Below the pieces are notes generated by a model that worked only from the letters and a program-made list of their open reading frames with translations, was not told the DNA's origin and did no database searches. Source: Triops longicaudatus (lineage: Eukaryota; Arthropoda; Branchiopoda; Notostraca; Triopsidae). Taken from it: DNA of 64,000 bases. Position 1 is the stretch's first letter. The number at the start of each line of letters is the position of its first letter. Location of the stretch: NCBI GenBank assembly GCA_022885665.1, contig JAGQDJ010000231.1:27389-91388 (forward strand), read 5' to 3'. Below, piece by piece: positions 13,001-21,912 of this stretch. A program made the translations under genes and the position numbers.

Positions 13001-14196
13001 TGATACTTTGGACCACGATTATTAACATGAAAGCTCGCTTTGGCATTTTCTTCTTATTTAAGAAAAGAAAGACTTACTGTGGCGGTGCCCTTGGTGCGTC
13101 CCTTGCACATTCACGAAACTTACCTAGAAATTTTGTATTTTAAGTTCTCTAGTCAGTGTTAAAAAGTTAAATATTGCAGTGCACTAGAAATTTAAACCTT
13201 ACGACTACAATAATGCTCTGTCGAATTTCTTACAGATTAACCGTGTCCGTTATTGGTTAAACCAAGTATTGGATCCTTTACCGGGTCAAGAGATAAGCTC
13301 GTTTGAAATCGCCGGTGTTCAAGAGAAAATCGTCGATATGGTGTACACGTAAGTCTAATTGATGATCCTGCAGTTAAATGAAGAAACTATAGTTAGTTTA
13401 CTCCATTACTAGCCTTCGTTTTATTTACTTATGACTCTTTATTATTGCATTTTTTAATTTAATTTCTGGTTTTGTATTTTAACTTTTTTACATTTTTAGT
13501 TTTGTGTTTTACGCTGTGCATACGTTGGTTTTGTTACGTTTAAGTACTGTGTTTATTTAACTTTTTTATTTTCAAATAGGCTGATAATGAAGGAAAGACG
13601 GTCGATATCCCCGGCTCCTTGTTGTTCGTCGTTTCAGTGGGGCGTTTTGCACCCGGATATGATCCTCCATTCCGGTGCGACCGACAGGCGAAGTATTTTT
13701 AGAATCCACGACGGTGTTCAGTTGTTAATTGCGGATTCGGAACGTTTGGAGAAGCTAAAAAAGAATAAGGAAGCTATGGTGCTGGCAGTTCACAGGTAAC
13801 CAAAGTAAAAAATCAATCAAAAGTTAATAAAACCAATTAATTCGACTAGTAATTTGTATCTGACTAAAACTAGATGAAATAGTGTTTTTGTCGTTAGGAA
13901 TTAGTATAGTTTCATTTAATTTCTTCTGAGACTATCACCTGGTTTGGCTAGTTTATTTTTACGAAGTAGAAAGGCTTGATGAGATTAAGACATCTATTAA
14001 TTATGTTCGAAGTACACAACTTGATAACTGTATTAATTCCGTTTCGGATTTTCACAGTGAACCGCCCAGAGAGATCGAGTGCCTTGTTTGCCAGAAATTC
14101 GTCGCGAGTGGGAAGTCAATGGCAATCCATTTGGATGGCAAGTTACACAGAGAAAATGAAGAGAGGTTCGCACCGTACCTGTATGCTAATCAGTAA
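636..14196 (+). CDS. spn-E: Spindle-E / TDRD9 homologue (DEVH-box helicase with Tudor domain), complete, 17 exons
   Basis: Exons: 636-1043, 1522-1947, 2108-2269, 2495-2864, 3092-3255, 3340-3507, 3920-4082, 4149-4276, 5125-5352, 5644-6393, 9016-9390, 10931-11214, 11727-11858, 11945-12077, 13236-13348, 13580-13795, 14058-14196. All introns are GT-AG and the frame is continuous, giving about 1,452 aa, close to the roughly 1,400 aa usual for the family. Order: acidic N terminus (1-125), helicase core with Walker A GFTGCGKTT (151-159), DEVH (250-253), SATID (283-287) and motif VI QRRGRVGR (488-495), HA2 region (about 560-665), OB-like region (665-765), Tudor domain (about 910-1040) and a C2H2 finger (1415-1437). 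Known for the family: spn-E/TDRD9 acts in germline cytoplasmic granules in ping-pong piRNA amplification, repressing transposons. That role here is inferred from homology. The ATG at 636 is the first in frame and is followed by an acidic N terminus like that of the family. Confidence 0.95.
1522..1947 (+). CDS. spn-E: spn-E exon 2 (helicase motifs I-II)
   Basis: Codons 137-278. The acceptor is tttcttta-g and the donor gtaact. It carries GFTGCGKTT (Walker A), TQPRRIAA (motif Ia) and IDEVHERD. DEVH instead of DEAH is expected for spn-E/TDRD9. Confidence 0.95.
2108..2269 (+). CDS. spn-E: spn-E exon 3 (helicase motif III)
   Basis: Codons 279-332, phase 0 at both ends. It begins VVLMSATID (motif III) and ends LQGLGE before gtaaat. 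Reading through the donor gives a stop soon after. Confidence 0.93.
2495..2864 (+). CDS. spn-E: spn-E exon 4 (helicase C-terminal lobe)
   Basis: Codons 333-455 plus one base. It contains VLVFLPGYAEI and the motif V segment STNIAESSITVSD. The phase 1 donor gtatgc leaves a G that makes a valine codon with exon 5. Confidence 0.93.
3092..3255 (+). CDS. spn-E: spn-E exon 5 (helicase motif VI)
   Basis: Codons 456-510. It reads VIDFCLTK, then SCQQRRGRVGRVG (motif VI), then YRLLPSHLY before gtaagt. This exon has no long ORF of its own and was found by following the family sequence. Confidence 0.93.
3340..3507 (+). CDS. spn-E: spn-E exon 6
   Basis: Codons 511-566, phase 0. It reads QELPEEATPEVLRCSLE and then MGEPKALIALL, the start of the HA2 region in this family. 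The acceptor is atgttag and the donor gtatat. Confidence 0.93.
3920..4082 (+). CDS. spn-E: spn-E exon 7 (HA2/winged-helix)
   Basis: Codons 567-620 plus one base. It reads VGALLLTC, then DLTFLGRVMARLPLDVR, the conserved HA2 signature. The donor gtaaac is phase 1. Confidence 0.93.
4149..4276 (+). CDS. spn-E: spn-E exon 8 (HA2)
   Basis: Codons 621-663, following a 66-bp intron. It reads AAGLSSKSIFSTPF and ends ILNAYR before gtaagt. Confidence 0.93.
5125..5352 (+). CDS. spn-E: spn-E exon 9
   Basis: Codons 664-739, phase 0. It starts VWSNLK after the acceptor ctag and ends RALILK before gtaaat. It covers the linker between HA2 and the OB-like region. Confidence 0.92.
5644..6393 (+). CDS. spn-E: spn-E exon 10 (OB-like region and start of the Tudor domain)
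   Basis: Codons 740-989, the largest exon. It starts IVIAGAFYPYYF, the OB-like signature of DEAH helicases. From about residue 910 it enters the extended Tudor domain (VSHVIDPAHFFIQL). The donor is gtaaga. Confidence 0.94.
6740..7740 (+). repeat. AGGTTA/TTAGG-like degenerate repeats in spn-E intron 10
   Basis: Irregular copies of aggtta, ttaggt and gttaagtta cluster here, all with the G-rich strand on top. They resemble the arthropod telomeric unit TTAGG but are not a regular array. Confidence 0.6.
7262..7595 (+). mobile_element. Possible hAT-like remnant
   Basis: The left side reads cagtggtcgcgaac followed by a GC-rich stretch (gggccgcgtgc), as seen in many hAT termini. The right side, reverse-complemented, reads aaggggttggcaatcg. 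The two ends align only loosely and no target-site duplication was found, so the boundaries are tentative. Confidence 0.35.
9016..9390 (+). CDS. spn-E: spn-E exon 11 (Tudor core)
   Basis: Codons 990-1114. It starts VYFIDYGN, the core Tudor motif whose aromatic residues form the methyl-arginine cage in Tudor proteins generally. It ends YLSR before gtaaga. Confidence 0.94.
9391..10930 (+). other. spn-E intron 11
   Basis: This is 1.5 kb of AT-rich sequence. A patch at about 10,590-10,690 carries the reverse-oriented motif (cctaacct), opposite in polarity to intron 10. Nothing else was recognised. Confidence 0.7.
10931..11214 (+). CDS. spn-E: spn-E exon 12
   Basis: Codons 1115-1208 plus two bases. 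It starts ANHETRRKW after ttttcacag and ends DPHD with a phase 2 donor gtaagt. It lies in the region C-terminal to Tudor. Confidence 0.92.
11215..11726 (+). other. spn-E intron 12
   Basis: This 512-bp AT-rich intron contains a few ggttagg/ttaagg motifs and no recognisable coding or RNA feature. Confidence 0.7.
11727..11858 (+). CDS. spn-E: spn-E exon 13
   Basis: Codons 1209-1252 plus two bases. It reads LLVAANVSVGNGNVLL and LPNIHGLTGLLSLLFAP, which aligns with the conserved C-terminal region of TDRD9. Confidence 0.93.
11945..12077 (+). CDS. spn-E: spn-E exon 14
   Basis: Codons 1253-1297. It reads AVCGLGVQDGEALYP and HDMEVPFDVEIDLED, matching the family's CGLG and HDME-FDV segment. The intron before it is 86 bp and the donor is gtacac. 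Confidence 0.93.
12078..13235 (+). other. spn-E intron 14
   Basis: This 1.2-kb intron has dense reverse-polarity repeats (cctaacc, taacctaac) between about 12,540 and 12,850. No exon-like segment was found. Confidence 0.7.
12540..12850 (-). repeat. CCTAAC-type degenerate repeats
   Basis: Many irregular copies of cctaacc/taacct are present. This is the same motif family as in intron 10 but with the G-rich strand on the bottom, so orientation switches within one gene. Confidence 0.6.
13236..13348 (+). CDS. spn-E: spn-E exon 15
   Basis: Codons 1298-1334 plus two bases. It reads INRVRYWLNQVLDPLPG and ends MVYT with exon 16. A 19-bp stretch (13,267-13,285) recurs exactly at 14,936-14,954. Confidence 0.9.
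13580..13795 (+). CDS. spn-E: spn-E exon 16
   Basis: Codons 1335-1406 plus two bases. It reads LIMKERRSISPAPCC and ends LAVHR across the phase 2 donor gtaacc. No named domain is seen. Confidence 0.9.
14058..14196 (+). CDS. spn-E: spn-E exon 17 with C-terminal C2H2 (U1/matrin-like) finger
   Basis: Codons 1407-1452 and TAA at 14,194-14,196. It contains CLVCQKF, then HLDGKLH, which is C-x2-C-x12-H-x5-H (C1415, C1418, H1431, H1437). That spacing and the HLxGKxH motif are typical of U1/matrin/JAZ-type fingers, some of which bind double-stranded RNA. Function here is inference. Confidence 0.9.
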
Positions 14197-14373
14197 ACGC
14201 GAAGACAGATGTTTCTTTTGAATGTGACGATTAACAGCATTTATCTCAGATTGATCTGACTTTAATTCACTGAGAAATTTGATTTGTTAAGATATTAAGA
14301 GATAATCTTGTTGCCTTGATTGCTGGTATGTGTTCCGTTTTGTTTGTTGATACGAATATTATCCAAGAATTTA

Positions 14374-14379
14374 ATTAAA
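14374..14379 (+). terminator. Possible poly(A) signal variant ATTAAA
   Basis: An attaaa hexamer lies about 180 bp after the spn-E stop. No canonical AATAAA is seen in between. The motif is frequent in AT-rich DNA, so this is weak. Confidence 0.2.
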
Positions 14380-14651
14380 AAATACATTCCAGTTTTGCTA
14401 AGTCTTTTTCAATTTTGGAGTTCTATTTCATTGTTGCAGTCCGTACTATGTCAAACATGACAATCTCATGTTGTAATAATTCCTCGATTTCGAACACTGA
14501 TACATTTTTTGTACGCACTCTTTAACTGGCAAATGAACACAGGTGTACTGGGACTTTCTTAACACCCTGCAGTTTCTTCTGAGTAATAGTTTTCTTTTAA
14601 AAGTTAATTCGATATGCCTTAGGTATTTCAAATGTTCTTAAATACTTAGTA

Positions 14652-14962
14652 CAGTGATATCCAATACAACGAACCTCATTCGTTTTTGGACGGCGTTCGC
14701 TATAATAATCTTCCATTGTCAGCAAGCTGCAGCGAGCGTGATCGCACAGTGGCGTTGTCCAACGGTCAAAAATTAACAACCAGCTGTAAAAGCAAAAGAA
14801 GCATCGGAAACAGGGTCTCGGAAAGGTCACCTTTTGGTAGGATATTTTTCCCTTCCTTTGCCAATTTGTGTCCGTTGACAGAGGAATGGAACGGAATCCA
14901 GACAAATTGGCAAAAACGAAAAAATGGCGGTAAGTTATTGGATCCTTTACCGGGGTGACCTG
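14652..14962 (+). mobile_element. Pogo-like MITE with TA flanks
   Basis: The left end (cagtgatatcc..., followed by acgaacctcattcgtttttgg and gttcgctata) matches the end of the element at 43,258. The right end, reverse-complemented, reads caggtcaccccggtaa. TA dinucleotides flank both ends (14,650-14,651 and 14,963-14,964). Internally there is a hairpin with about 20-bp arms (14,857-14,876 with 14,890-14,914). It has no coding capacity. Confidence 0.55.
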
Positions 14963-14964
14963 TA

Positions 14965-15814
14965 TTGTGAAACACTGTTTGATAACTTGAAATACAAACC
15001 TGTGTTTTCCTCCGATAGGAAATTAAACCAAATTTGGTAGAAATAATTGAAATTTGGGTAACGGAGCACTCGCAAGAAAAATAGTTACTGAATTTTCTTA
15101 ACCTTTGCTTCTAAAAAGATCTTCAGTCCGATACAGAAATAAAGCGCTAAAATACTAATAGTTTTCTACGCCATTTTAATGGCGTGTGCTCGAATTTTCG
15201 TTGTAAGGCTACGGATTACCTAACCGAGTTATACAGAGACTCTACATGTGAGACGTTGTACGGTTAAAGCGATTTTGTGAAAAATGTTTTACCAAAACAT
15301 CTCACCACGAGATCTTGGCTGTAAAGTTGTGTACCAAAACATATAATCAAGATACTTATGAAAAGCATTAACAGTACATGTTCACTACGTGAATAAAGTT
15401 TCTATTTTTTCTAAAATAAAATCGTTTTCGAAAATTTAAGTTTTAATGTGTGTAGCAATGCCTATTACTTTCCTGCAAAACAAAAGAAGTCAACTTCACC
15501 AGTTAATTGCAATCACCTGAGAAGTTTAGTGAATTTCCATAGTTAGTAAAGCCCTTACTGATAGCCAAACTTAAGATTACTTCTCGCAAAAAAATGACTA
15601 ATGAAACTTTCATTGAATTGTCAAATTTTTCGAATGGAGCCGAAACTTTGCGAGCACTTTGCGTGACAATTTATTCAGAATTTTGTCGAGATAAGACCAA
15701 TTTTGAATAATTTCCGCAAAATTACCTGAATCATTCTGAACGTGATTTTCATACCCTTAGGTTAGGTATAATCTTAATTTTTCTATTTTTTTTTATTTTT
15801 TGACGAAATATTAG
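14965..15814. other. Intergenic, nothing recognised
   Basis: AT-rich sequence with no ORF, RNA gene or repeat that I can name. Confidence 0.6.
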
Positions 15815-16232
15815 TCACACTAGGTAATGGGGGCTTCCACATAGGCTATTTTGGGTAATGTGAAAACATACTGAGAAACACTGCAGCAAGCAAACTAAGA
15901 AAACCACGGGTGAAAAGGCAGATGTAAAATTTGGCTTACTCAGCGCCGGTTTTAAGGAAGACCGGTTTAGCAAAATTAACGCCCAAAACGTCGAATGGGG
16001 CTGCAGGCGTGGTGCGATCCAGCGATAAAGGAGCAATCTGTGTGCTGGGTGGTAATGAATAATCCAATACGTCGACCGTAGGAAAACCAGCATGTCTCGT
16101 GGACAAGCATGGTAGTTCCTAACATGATGAGAACGAATTGATCAAGGTTGTAAAATAATTATTCGCCGGCAGAATGAATGGCGATTTGTTAAAATAAGTA
16201 ACAGAACACAGACGAAGTCTACTTGCAACTAC

Positions 16233-16270
<38 letters not shown>

Positions 16271-16660
16271 ACACAATACCGGAATCAAGACGAATAAAGG
16301 TGACCGAGGAGAAACTTCATTGTTCTTTCTAAGATCAGCTAATTCGCTGGGAAAGGCTTCGGCTTGTACTTACTTCACGCAAAAGAACTTCGGCATGGTT
16401 AAGCTCCGGTGTAGTAAGGCATCCTGTCCTGACACCTCATGGATTCCGGGTGTTGTACAGGAAGCGACGTACCCAAGCAGTTATCCAAACGAGATGTGTA
16501 AAGGAGTTAACACGACCAATGGGTAATGCAGGTTGAGAAGGTAGGAATACCCGACACCTCAGAGTTGATTAAATTTGAAAGTTTGGAGTCATTGAGCTTT
16601 TCCACTTGTCCAGGTATAATCCGCTTGAGTTAACCTCCCAGGCCCTTCCCACCAGAGAGT
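15815..16660 (-). mobile_element. BEL/Pao retrotransposon relic: pol 3' part
   Basis: Read on the - strand, broken frames show a WWEGPGRL segment (near 16,650-16,620), a WITAWVRRFLYN segment followed by LTTPELNHAEVLL (about 16,500-16,380), and an integrase-like start FDVLGVNFAKPV with YICLF (about 15,990-15,890). These segments occur in this order in BEL/Pao pol between RNase H and integrase. Stops and frameshifts make it a pseudogene. A 34-A tract interrupts it. Confidence 0.6.
16234..16267 (+). repeat. Poly(A) tract, 34 bp
   Basis: An uninterrupted run of A on the + strand. It could be the tail of a retroposed sequence, or simple homopolymer expansion inside the BEL relic. Confidence 0.9.
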
Positions 16661-16669
16661 CCCAAGTAG

Positions 16670-17179
16670 CACACTTACAAAAAATATACGTATTTTAGAC
16701 GTTTGAACATTCGTCTTATTACGTATTTTTGCAAACGTAAAATAATCAGACAGTTAACCCCTAAAAAATACGTTTCACATGCGAAAGGAAAATTTTTTTA
16801 AAAAGTGTCTAATAGCTGTTCAATGTACTTACATAAACTTAAAAAATGTGCTCATTATTGATTGAATTGTACGTCCTACAAACGTATATTCAACAGTTAT
16901 TAGCCCAGAAATTCTTTGTTCCCATTTTTCATTCTTGCCTGAAAACCTGTGAGGTCCTCAGTTTTCAGTCTTGGCAATGAGGTATCGTAGTCTTTAGCAG
17001 CAAGGCCTAAGTTTAGTTGTTGAAGTGCGTTGTTGAACTGTGGACTTCCTGATAACGCAGGCTATACTGAATTTCTTGCAAGCGCAAATTTCTACCGATA
17101 AGAGTAGCAAGAGGATTTTGCGTTTGCCAGAAGGAATCAAGCAAGATGGTCATTTGTTATTTGTATTTCTATTATGTTA

Positions 17180-17243
<64 letters not shown>

Positions 17244-17655
17244 GTATTACTACTATTTTGTTTCTTGTATATGGTTGTGTAGAGCGACGAAACATACTCA
17301 TAGAGATCAATAATACATAAAACAAATTTACATAATTCGAGTTTCTTGTTTCTGCACTTAATTTCCATTACAGTAATTAGTATGCAAAAATAAAAATTAT
17401 ATGGATATAATTCGCATAAAATACCTATATTATACGTTTTTCAACGTGAAATTGGGCGTTTTCTGTATGAATATCAACCTTCTTGCAGCAACATATGTTT
17501 AACGTCGTAAGAAAGACGTATTTTAGACATCACCAAATAAACGTTTTCAGCACAGACAATTGATCGTTTAAAAAGACGTTCAGTAAGCGTAAGCTATGTA
17601 TGTTCAGGTTTGTTTTAAAACGTCTACAGAGCGCTTATAAAAATGTAAGTATACG
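16670..17655. mobile_element. MITE-like block interrupting the BEL relic
   Basis: The left edge reads gcacacttacaaaaaatata. The right edge, reverse-complemented, reads cgtatacttacattttta, so the ends are loosely inverted. The BEL reading (SRG... then ...LWWEGPG) is broken exactly across this block, which supports insertion. A related left end occurs at about 50,790. No clear target-site duplication was found. Confidence 0.45.
17180..17243 (+). repeat. (ATT)n microsatellite
   Basis: About 21 near-perfect ATT units lie inside the MITE-like block. Confidence 0.95.
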
Positions 17656-17659
17656 GAGA

Positions 17660-18050
17660 CTACCCACGGGACGCAATATCCGCAGAATTGTCCGATTTTG
17701 AACAATGTTTTCAAACAGCGGGAGAAGTCTTCTCGTGGACTCGGTTGGCCACAAATGTTTTCCATTTATGGAAGGTCGGCTGATCCATTCTAAAGCAACC
17801 GCAGAACCTGTCCAACAGAAAACATTGATTTCTCTATTAATAACTAGTTGTGGTGTCTTCTTTTGATAAGAACCGAAAAGGAGAAACTTGAGTTTTGCTG
17901 GTTAAGAAGTGAACTTCAATTGTACCGTTTAGCTTCATACACAGATAAGCTTTCGTAGCGTATTCATTTTCACTGGCGTCGCAGAATTTTTGGTCTTGTT
18001 TATGTTCCTTATTCGCACGTTGACAGGCGATGTAAATTCGATTGTCTTGT
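17660..18050 (-). mobile_element. BEL/Pao relic: RT-RNase H connection
   Basis: On the - strand, FCDASENEYATKAYL and FLTSKTQVSPF (about 18,000-17,890) precede sequence resembling KWKTFVANRV and NSADIASRG (about 17,770-17,670). This matches the region of BEL/Pao pol after the polymerase core. It contains stops. The border with the gypsy fragment upstream is unclear (about 18,000-18,100). Confidence 0.6.
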
Positions 18051-18069
18051 ATGGTCCTTACAATTTTAC

Positions 18070-20165
18070 GTCTAACTTCGTAGCTAGTCCAGGCTTAATT
18101 GCGAAGTTATTTTATTTATATACACCTTTTCTTCAGTTGCATATTTGACCTCTTTAGCATTTCTATTGTAATTTTCGTTTTGCTTTTAAGTTGCTTTTTT
18201 CATATTTCTACTTGCAGTTTCCCGAGCGTTACGTAACTTGGCTAGCATTTCTGCTTTGTAATCTGACGTTAGTGCGTTGTTCTGTTTAGGAGCAGATATT
18301 AGTGGATCTAGCGGGGACTCCTCCGTATAAAACAAAGAAAGGGCTGCCCTGACTTGAAGACTGTTGACGTTCAATACGCAAACAGAGCGTAGGGTATGTA
18401 TGAATCCCAGTCCTTTTTATATTTATTAATGCAGAATTTTAGTAATTTGTTAAGAGTTTTATTAATTTTGTTAATTTGTTAAGAAATGTTGAAATCGAAG
18501 CAAAAATTTTAATGGAACGTCTATATTATCCGGCTAATCTTAGAAATGAACGATTTTCTTTTATGTTGCGTGGAGTAGGCTAGTCTTTTTTCACTATCAT
18601 TATATCTGGATCTGATTGTACACCTTTAGAAGAAACAACATAACGTAAGTACTTTACGGCTGGTTTACAAAACTCGCATTTCTTTGCTTTAAGTTTTAAT
18701 CCAGCTGCACGTAATCTGTAAAAAAATCTCTCAATTGCTCAATGTGTTCTGTAAGCGTTGCTGCAAATATTATGAGGTCATCCAGATAAACTAGTACATT
18801 TCCTAAATGCTTGTCAGCTGCTAGGATCTTGTCCATTAGTCGCTGAACGGTGGCAGGGGTGCGTGGAAGACCAAAAGATAGGCAACTGGACTCATAGTGA
18901 CCAGAATGGGTAGTAAAGGCGGTATTATGTTTACTTACGCTAGTTCTATCAGCCAGTATCCTGTGGCAAGGTCCATTATGGAAAAATATTTCGCTGTTCC
19001 AAATCTGTCTAAAGTGTCGTCAATTCTAGGTAGAGGATATAATCGTTAGTGTGGCTTTCTATTTGCCGTTCTTTGAGATTCTGGTATTCTGTACGCTTTC
19101 TGATAATGAGGGCTGACCTGTGGTTGTGACAGTGTGCTTCACGAGCGATGTTCTGCCTAAATCAGCGTCGTCTCTCGTAAATATATCCATTAACTGCACG
19201 AGTAGTTTCGAAAGCTTGTTTCTGTCTGAAGGTTAAATATTAAATAGGTTGAAGTTTCCAAGAAGGGGATAGTTAATACTTGGAGAATCGTGGATAGCTG
19301 AAATTACTTTTCCATTGACTTTGTTCGTAGTCCCAATATCTACCTCTGTAGGGATTAATATTACTTGTGGACTCTCATTCTACAGTGATGTGGGGATTCG
19401 TTCCACAGGTCTAACGTAGGTTCTACGGAGAACTTCTGGTTGCCTGAATCTGGGGGCTTAGATATGACTTGTATTCCGTTCAAACCCTCTTCAGATTGAA
19501 CTTCGTTGTGGCAATAGCTCTAATAGTGTGCAGGGATTCTAATTACTTTGTTAAGCTTTACTTCAATTGCTTCGTTATTATGCATATTACCGTTACTCCT
19601 TTGGGGCTCTCCGGCAGATTTGTTCCCATCGCCGCCCCATTTCTTAAAATCCTTTGGTCTTCTATTGCGTCCATGCACATTATAAATTCGTACCTCACTT
19701 CCTTTGTGACAAAGCCTTTGTACGAAAACATTTGTTTTATATTTGATAGGTCAATGCGTCAATGCGGTCGTAGTCAATGCGTCGAAAGCTTCTTCCCGTG
19801 CAACAACTGTTACGGCCTCTCTGAAGGTGTTAGGCTGTGCGCTAAGTACATAACTTTGAAAACGTGAAAGTAATCCTTTAGTGAAATTACCTTTTCATTT
19901 CTCTAGTCAAGTGGTAATTGTGCAAATGGGGGATTATCCCTTTCATGAATTTTGTTAGATAACTTAGTTATTTTGTCCGTAAAATCCTTATCACTTTGAT
20001 TTTTAAGTTATATTCAGTTTTTGAATTTGACAAGAAGTTGCATTTCGTGGTTATTGTCTCCAAACGTGCCTGTTTAAATTCATTGAAGTCTTTGGGTTTT
20101 TCAACTAAAGCGTTATAATATAACTTAGCACTGTCCATTAGCTTCATTACCAGAGGTAAACGTTT
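18070..20165 (-). mobile_element. Ty3/gypsy retrotransposon relic (gag, RT, integrase pieces)
   Basis: Read on the - strand from right to left. A gag segment lies at about 20,060-19,770 (FTKGLLSRFQSYVLSAQPN). A pre-RT segment lies near 19,190-19,090 (LGRTSLVKHTV). RT lies at about 19,045-18,650 with YPLPRIDDTLD, FSIMDLATGYW, the catalytic YLDD, and KKCEFCKPAVKY after a frameshift. An integrase C-terminal segment lies at 18,374-18,100 (PFFVLYG, then EVKYATEEKVYI). This order and these motifs are those of Ty3/gypsy. Stops and frameshifts show it is dead. Long terminal repeats were not found. Confidence 0.75.
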
Positions 20166-20169
20166 GCTG

Positions 20170-20560
20170 GCTATTGCGTTTTATTTTCTCGCCTGCGGTT
20201 TCTAGGTCCAATAGAAAACGAAGAGCTGATTCGTCTTCTGAATCTTTCTATAATGCTCCTACAATTTGGAATGAAACTGAAGAGTGCAATGAATCTGCAT
20301 TTAGAATAGGGTGTTGCTGCGTAAAAGGTGTTGCTGTTGATTAGTGGTGGAGAAAATAAGTACACTGCATTTCTCCTTTTTCTTCGCTTACCTGCTTTCA
20401 CCTTACATTCTAGAACGTTCACATAAATTGGCACTGAAACAGGCGAAAGTTGACTTCAAAGTCGACCGATATACTTAATCCGATATACTTATAATCGACC
20501 AGACCCGAAAGTTGGTCATAAAAAGAGTTGAACTGAAATGAAGTCCGTCGTTCCCATACC
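20170..20560 (-). other. Undetermined retroelement sequence between the gag regions
   Basis: A short - strand reading (IYVNVLECKVKAG, from 20,434) could be retroelement protease/linker sequence, but it is too decayed to assign to the BEL or gypsy relic. Confidence 0.35.
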
Positions 20561-20563
20561 GAG

Positions 20564-21912
20564 TCAAGACGAAGTCGGCCATTTGTCGAGTCGAATTCTC
20601 CGCAGTTTAGGCATTTGCGATTGGCTATTAGGATTGGCTATACGCACGATTTGTCCGGTTCCTGGACAATGAACGCAGCGACTAGAAGTTCGTAATGCCC
20701 TACGACGTTCTTCGACCGACAGGGGGCATTCGCTATTGCCGTGGTTACCATTGCAAAAGGAGCAATGCCGATCACCTTGAGAAGGCGGCATGGACGAAGT
20801 AACTAACGCAGCTGTAGTGTGAATCTCGGACGAACTTCTAGGAACAGCAGGGTTGAGCACGGAAGATTCAAAGGTTCTTAAATTTTTTAACAGCTGATGT
20901 TTCTCGCGACTTGTGATTTCCTTCTCCAAAAAGCTCATCATTACGGTAAGCGGAAAGTTTCGGGATGCTGAAGACTGTACTCCAGGGCAAGGTCGTCAGG
21001 TATAATTTCCAACAGTGCAGTGAGGATAAAAACGTCGCTGGATTCTGTGGCCGTATCCAATCCTTTTAAGGCATTCATACGGGCCTGGCAATCGTCAAAA
21101 AATCTTCGTAACCCGACAACGTCACGTACTGACTTAACAGGAGATAAGTCCAATACGGATTTAATATTGGCCGCCATGATTAGGTATTCTTGTCCAAATC
21201 GTTTCTTTAGATGTTCGACTGCACCGAGCGTAATTCTTTCCTGTGACGTAAACCCACAACAGTCTTTAAAGCAGGACTGCGTGGATAGGTGACCAAATAC
21301 GTAAATTTTCTCACTGCAGCTAGGGTTGGATTGTTGTGAAACGTGTCCCGAAATGACTTTCAATGGTAAACATCTCCTTCGTATGGCTGGACATCTAGCT
21401 TCGGGATTTTAAAATTGGAGGTATTACTGGAAAAAGCCCAAGCAGTAGACGCTACGAGAGTTGCCGCCGGAGTAGTTGGTGACATGGGAAGAAGACTCGA
21501 TACGGAAAAGCTATTGAGGACATGCTGGGGGTCAGCTTGTAAATTACCGTGGAGGCAATTATCGTTGTTAAAGCCACCGATGTGAGTTTAGTATCCCTGG
21601 AGATCAACGTAATCTTCCATAGCCTGAAGTACTTGGCCCATGGACATTCCCATATTACTTGAGAATCCTTGTTAGTTGTAGTTAGCGCGCGTTGATCTTG
21701 TCGACGTCCTTACTCGTTACACCATCTTGAATTTCCACGGCTTGTTCGGCCAGCTGGGTTCTGATGCTGGTTTTGTTGGCGACAGCTTTCCGAAGTGCAA
21801 CAGAATGGGGCGTAGTAACGGGAGTAGTCGGTTCCATGTTGATGAGCGTAGATGTTTCCCGAGGAGTGGAATGAATTAGCCCGACATAGGTATCCGGCTG
21901 GGAGGACCACAT
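20564..21912 (-). mobile_element. BEL/Pao relic: gag with zinc knuckles
   Basis: The - strand reads, in order: a start-like segment with AVANKTSIRTQLAE (21,912-21,682), a DUF1759-like segment with FFDDCQARMNALKGLD (21,363-20,941), and FLEKEITSRE followed by CSFCNGNHGNSECPLSVEE (20,941-20,564). The latter is the Cys/His-rich BEL gag knuckle. A second knuckle half (CLNCGE) appears in another frame near 20,600. The frames are broken. Confidence 0.7.

Noticed and set aside
17040..17282. 80-codon + strand ORF with a long isoleucine run (and its antisense partner)
   Set aside because: It is the translation of the ATT microsatellite, not a gene.
19469..19867. 132-codon + strand ORF
   Set aside because: It is antisense to the gypsy gag segment, which reads clearly on the - strand.
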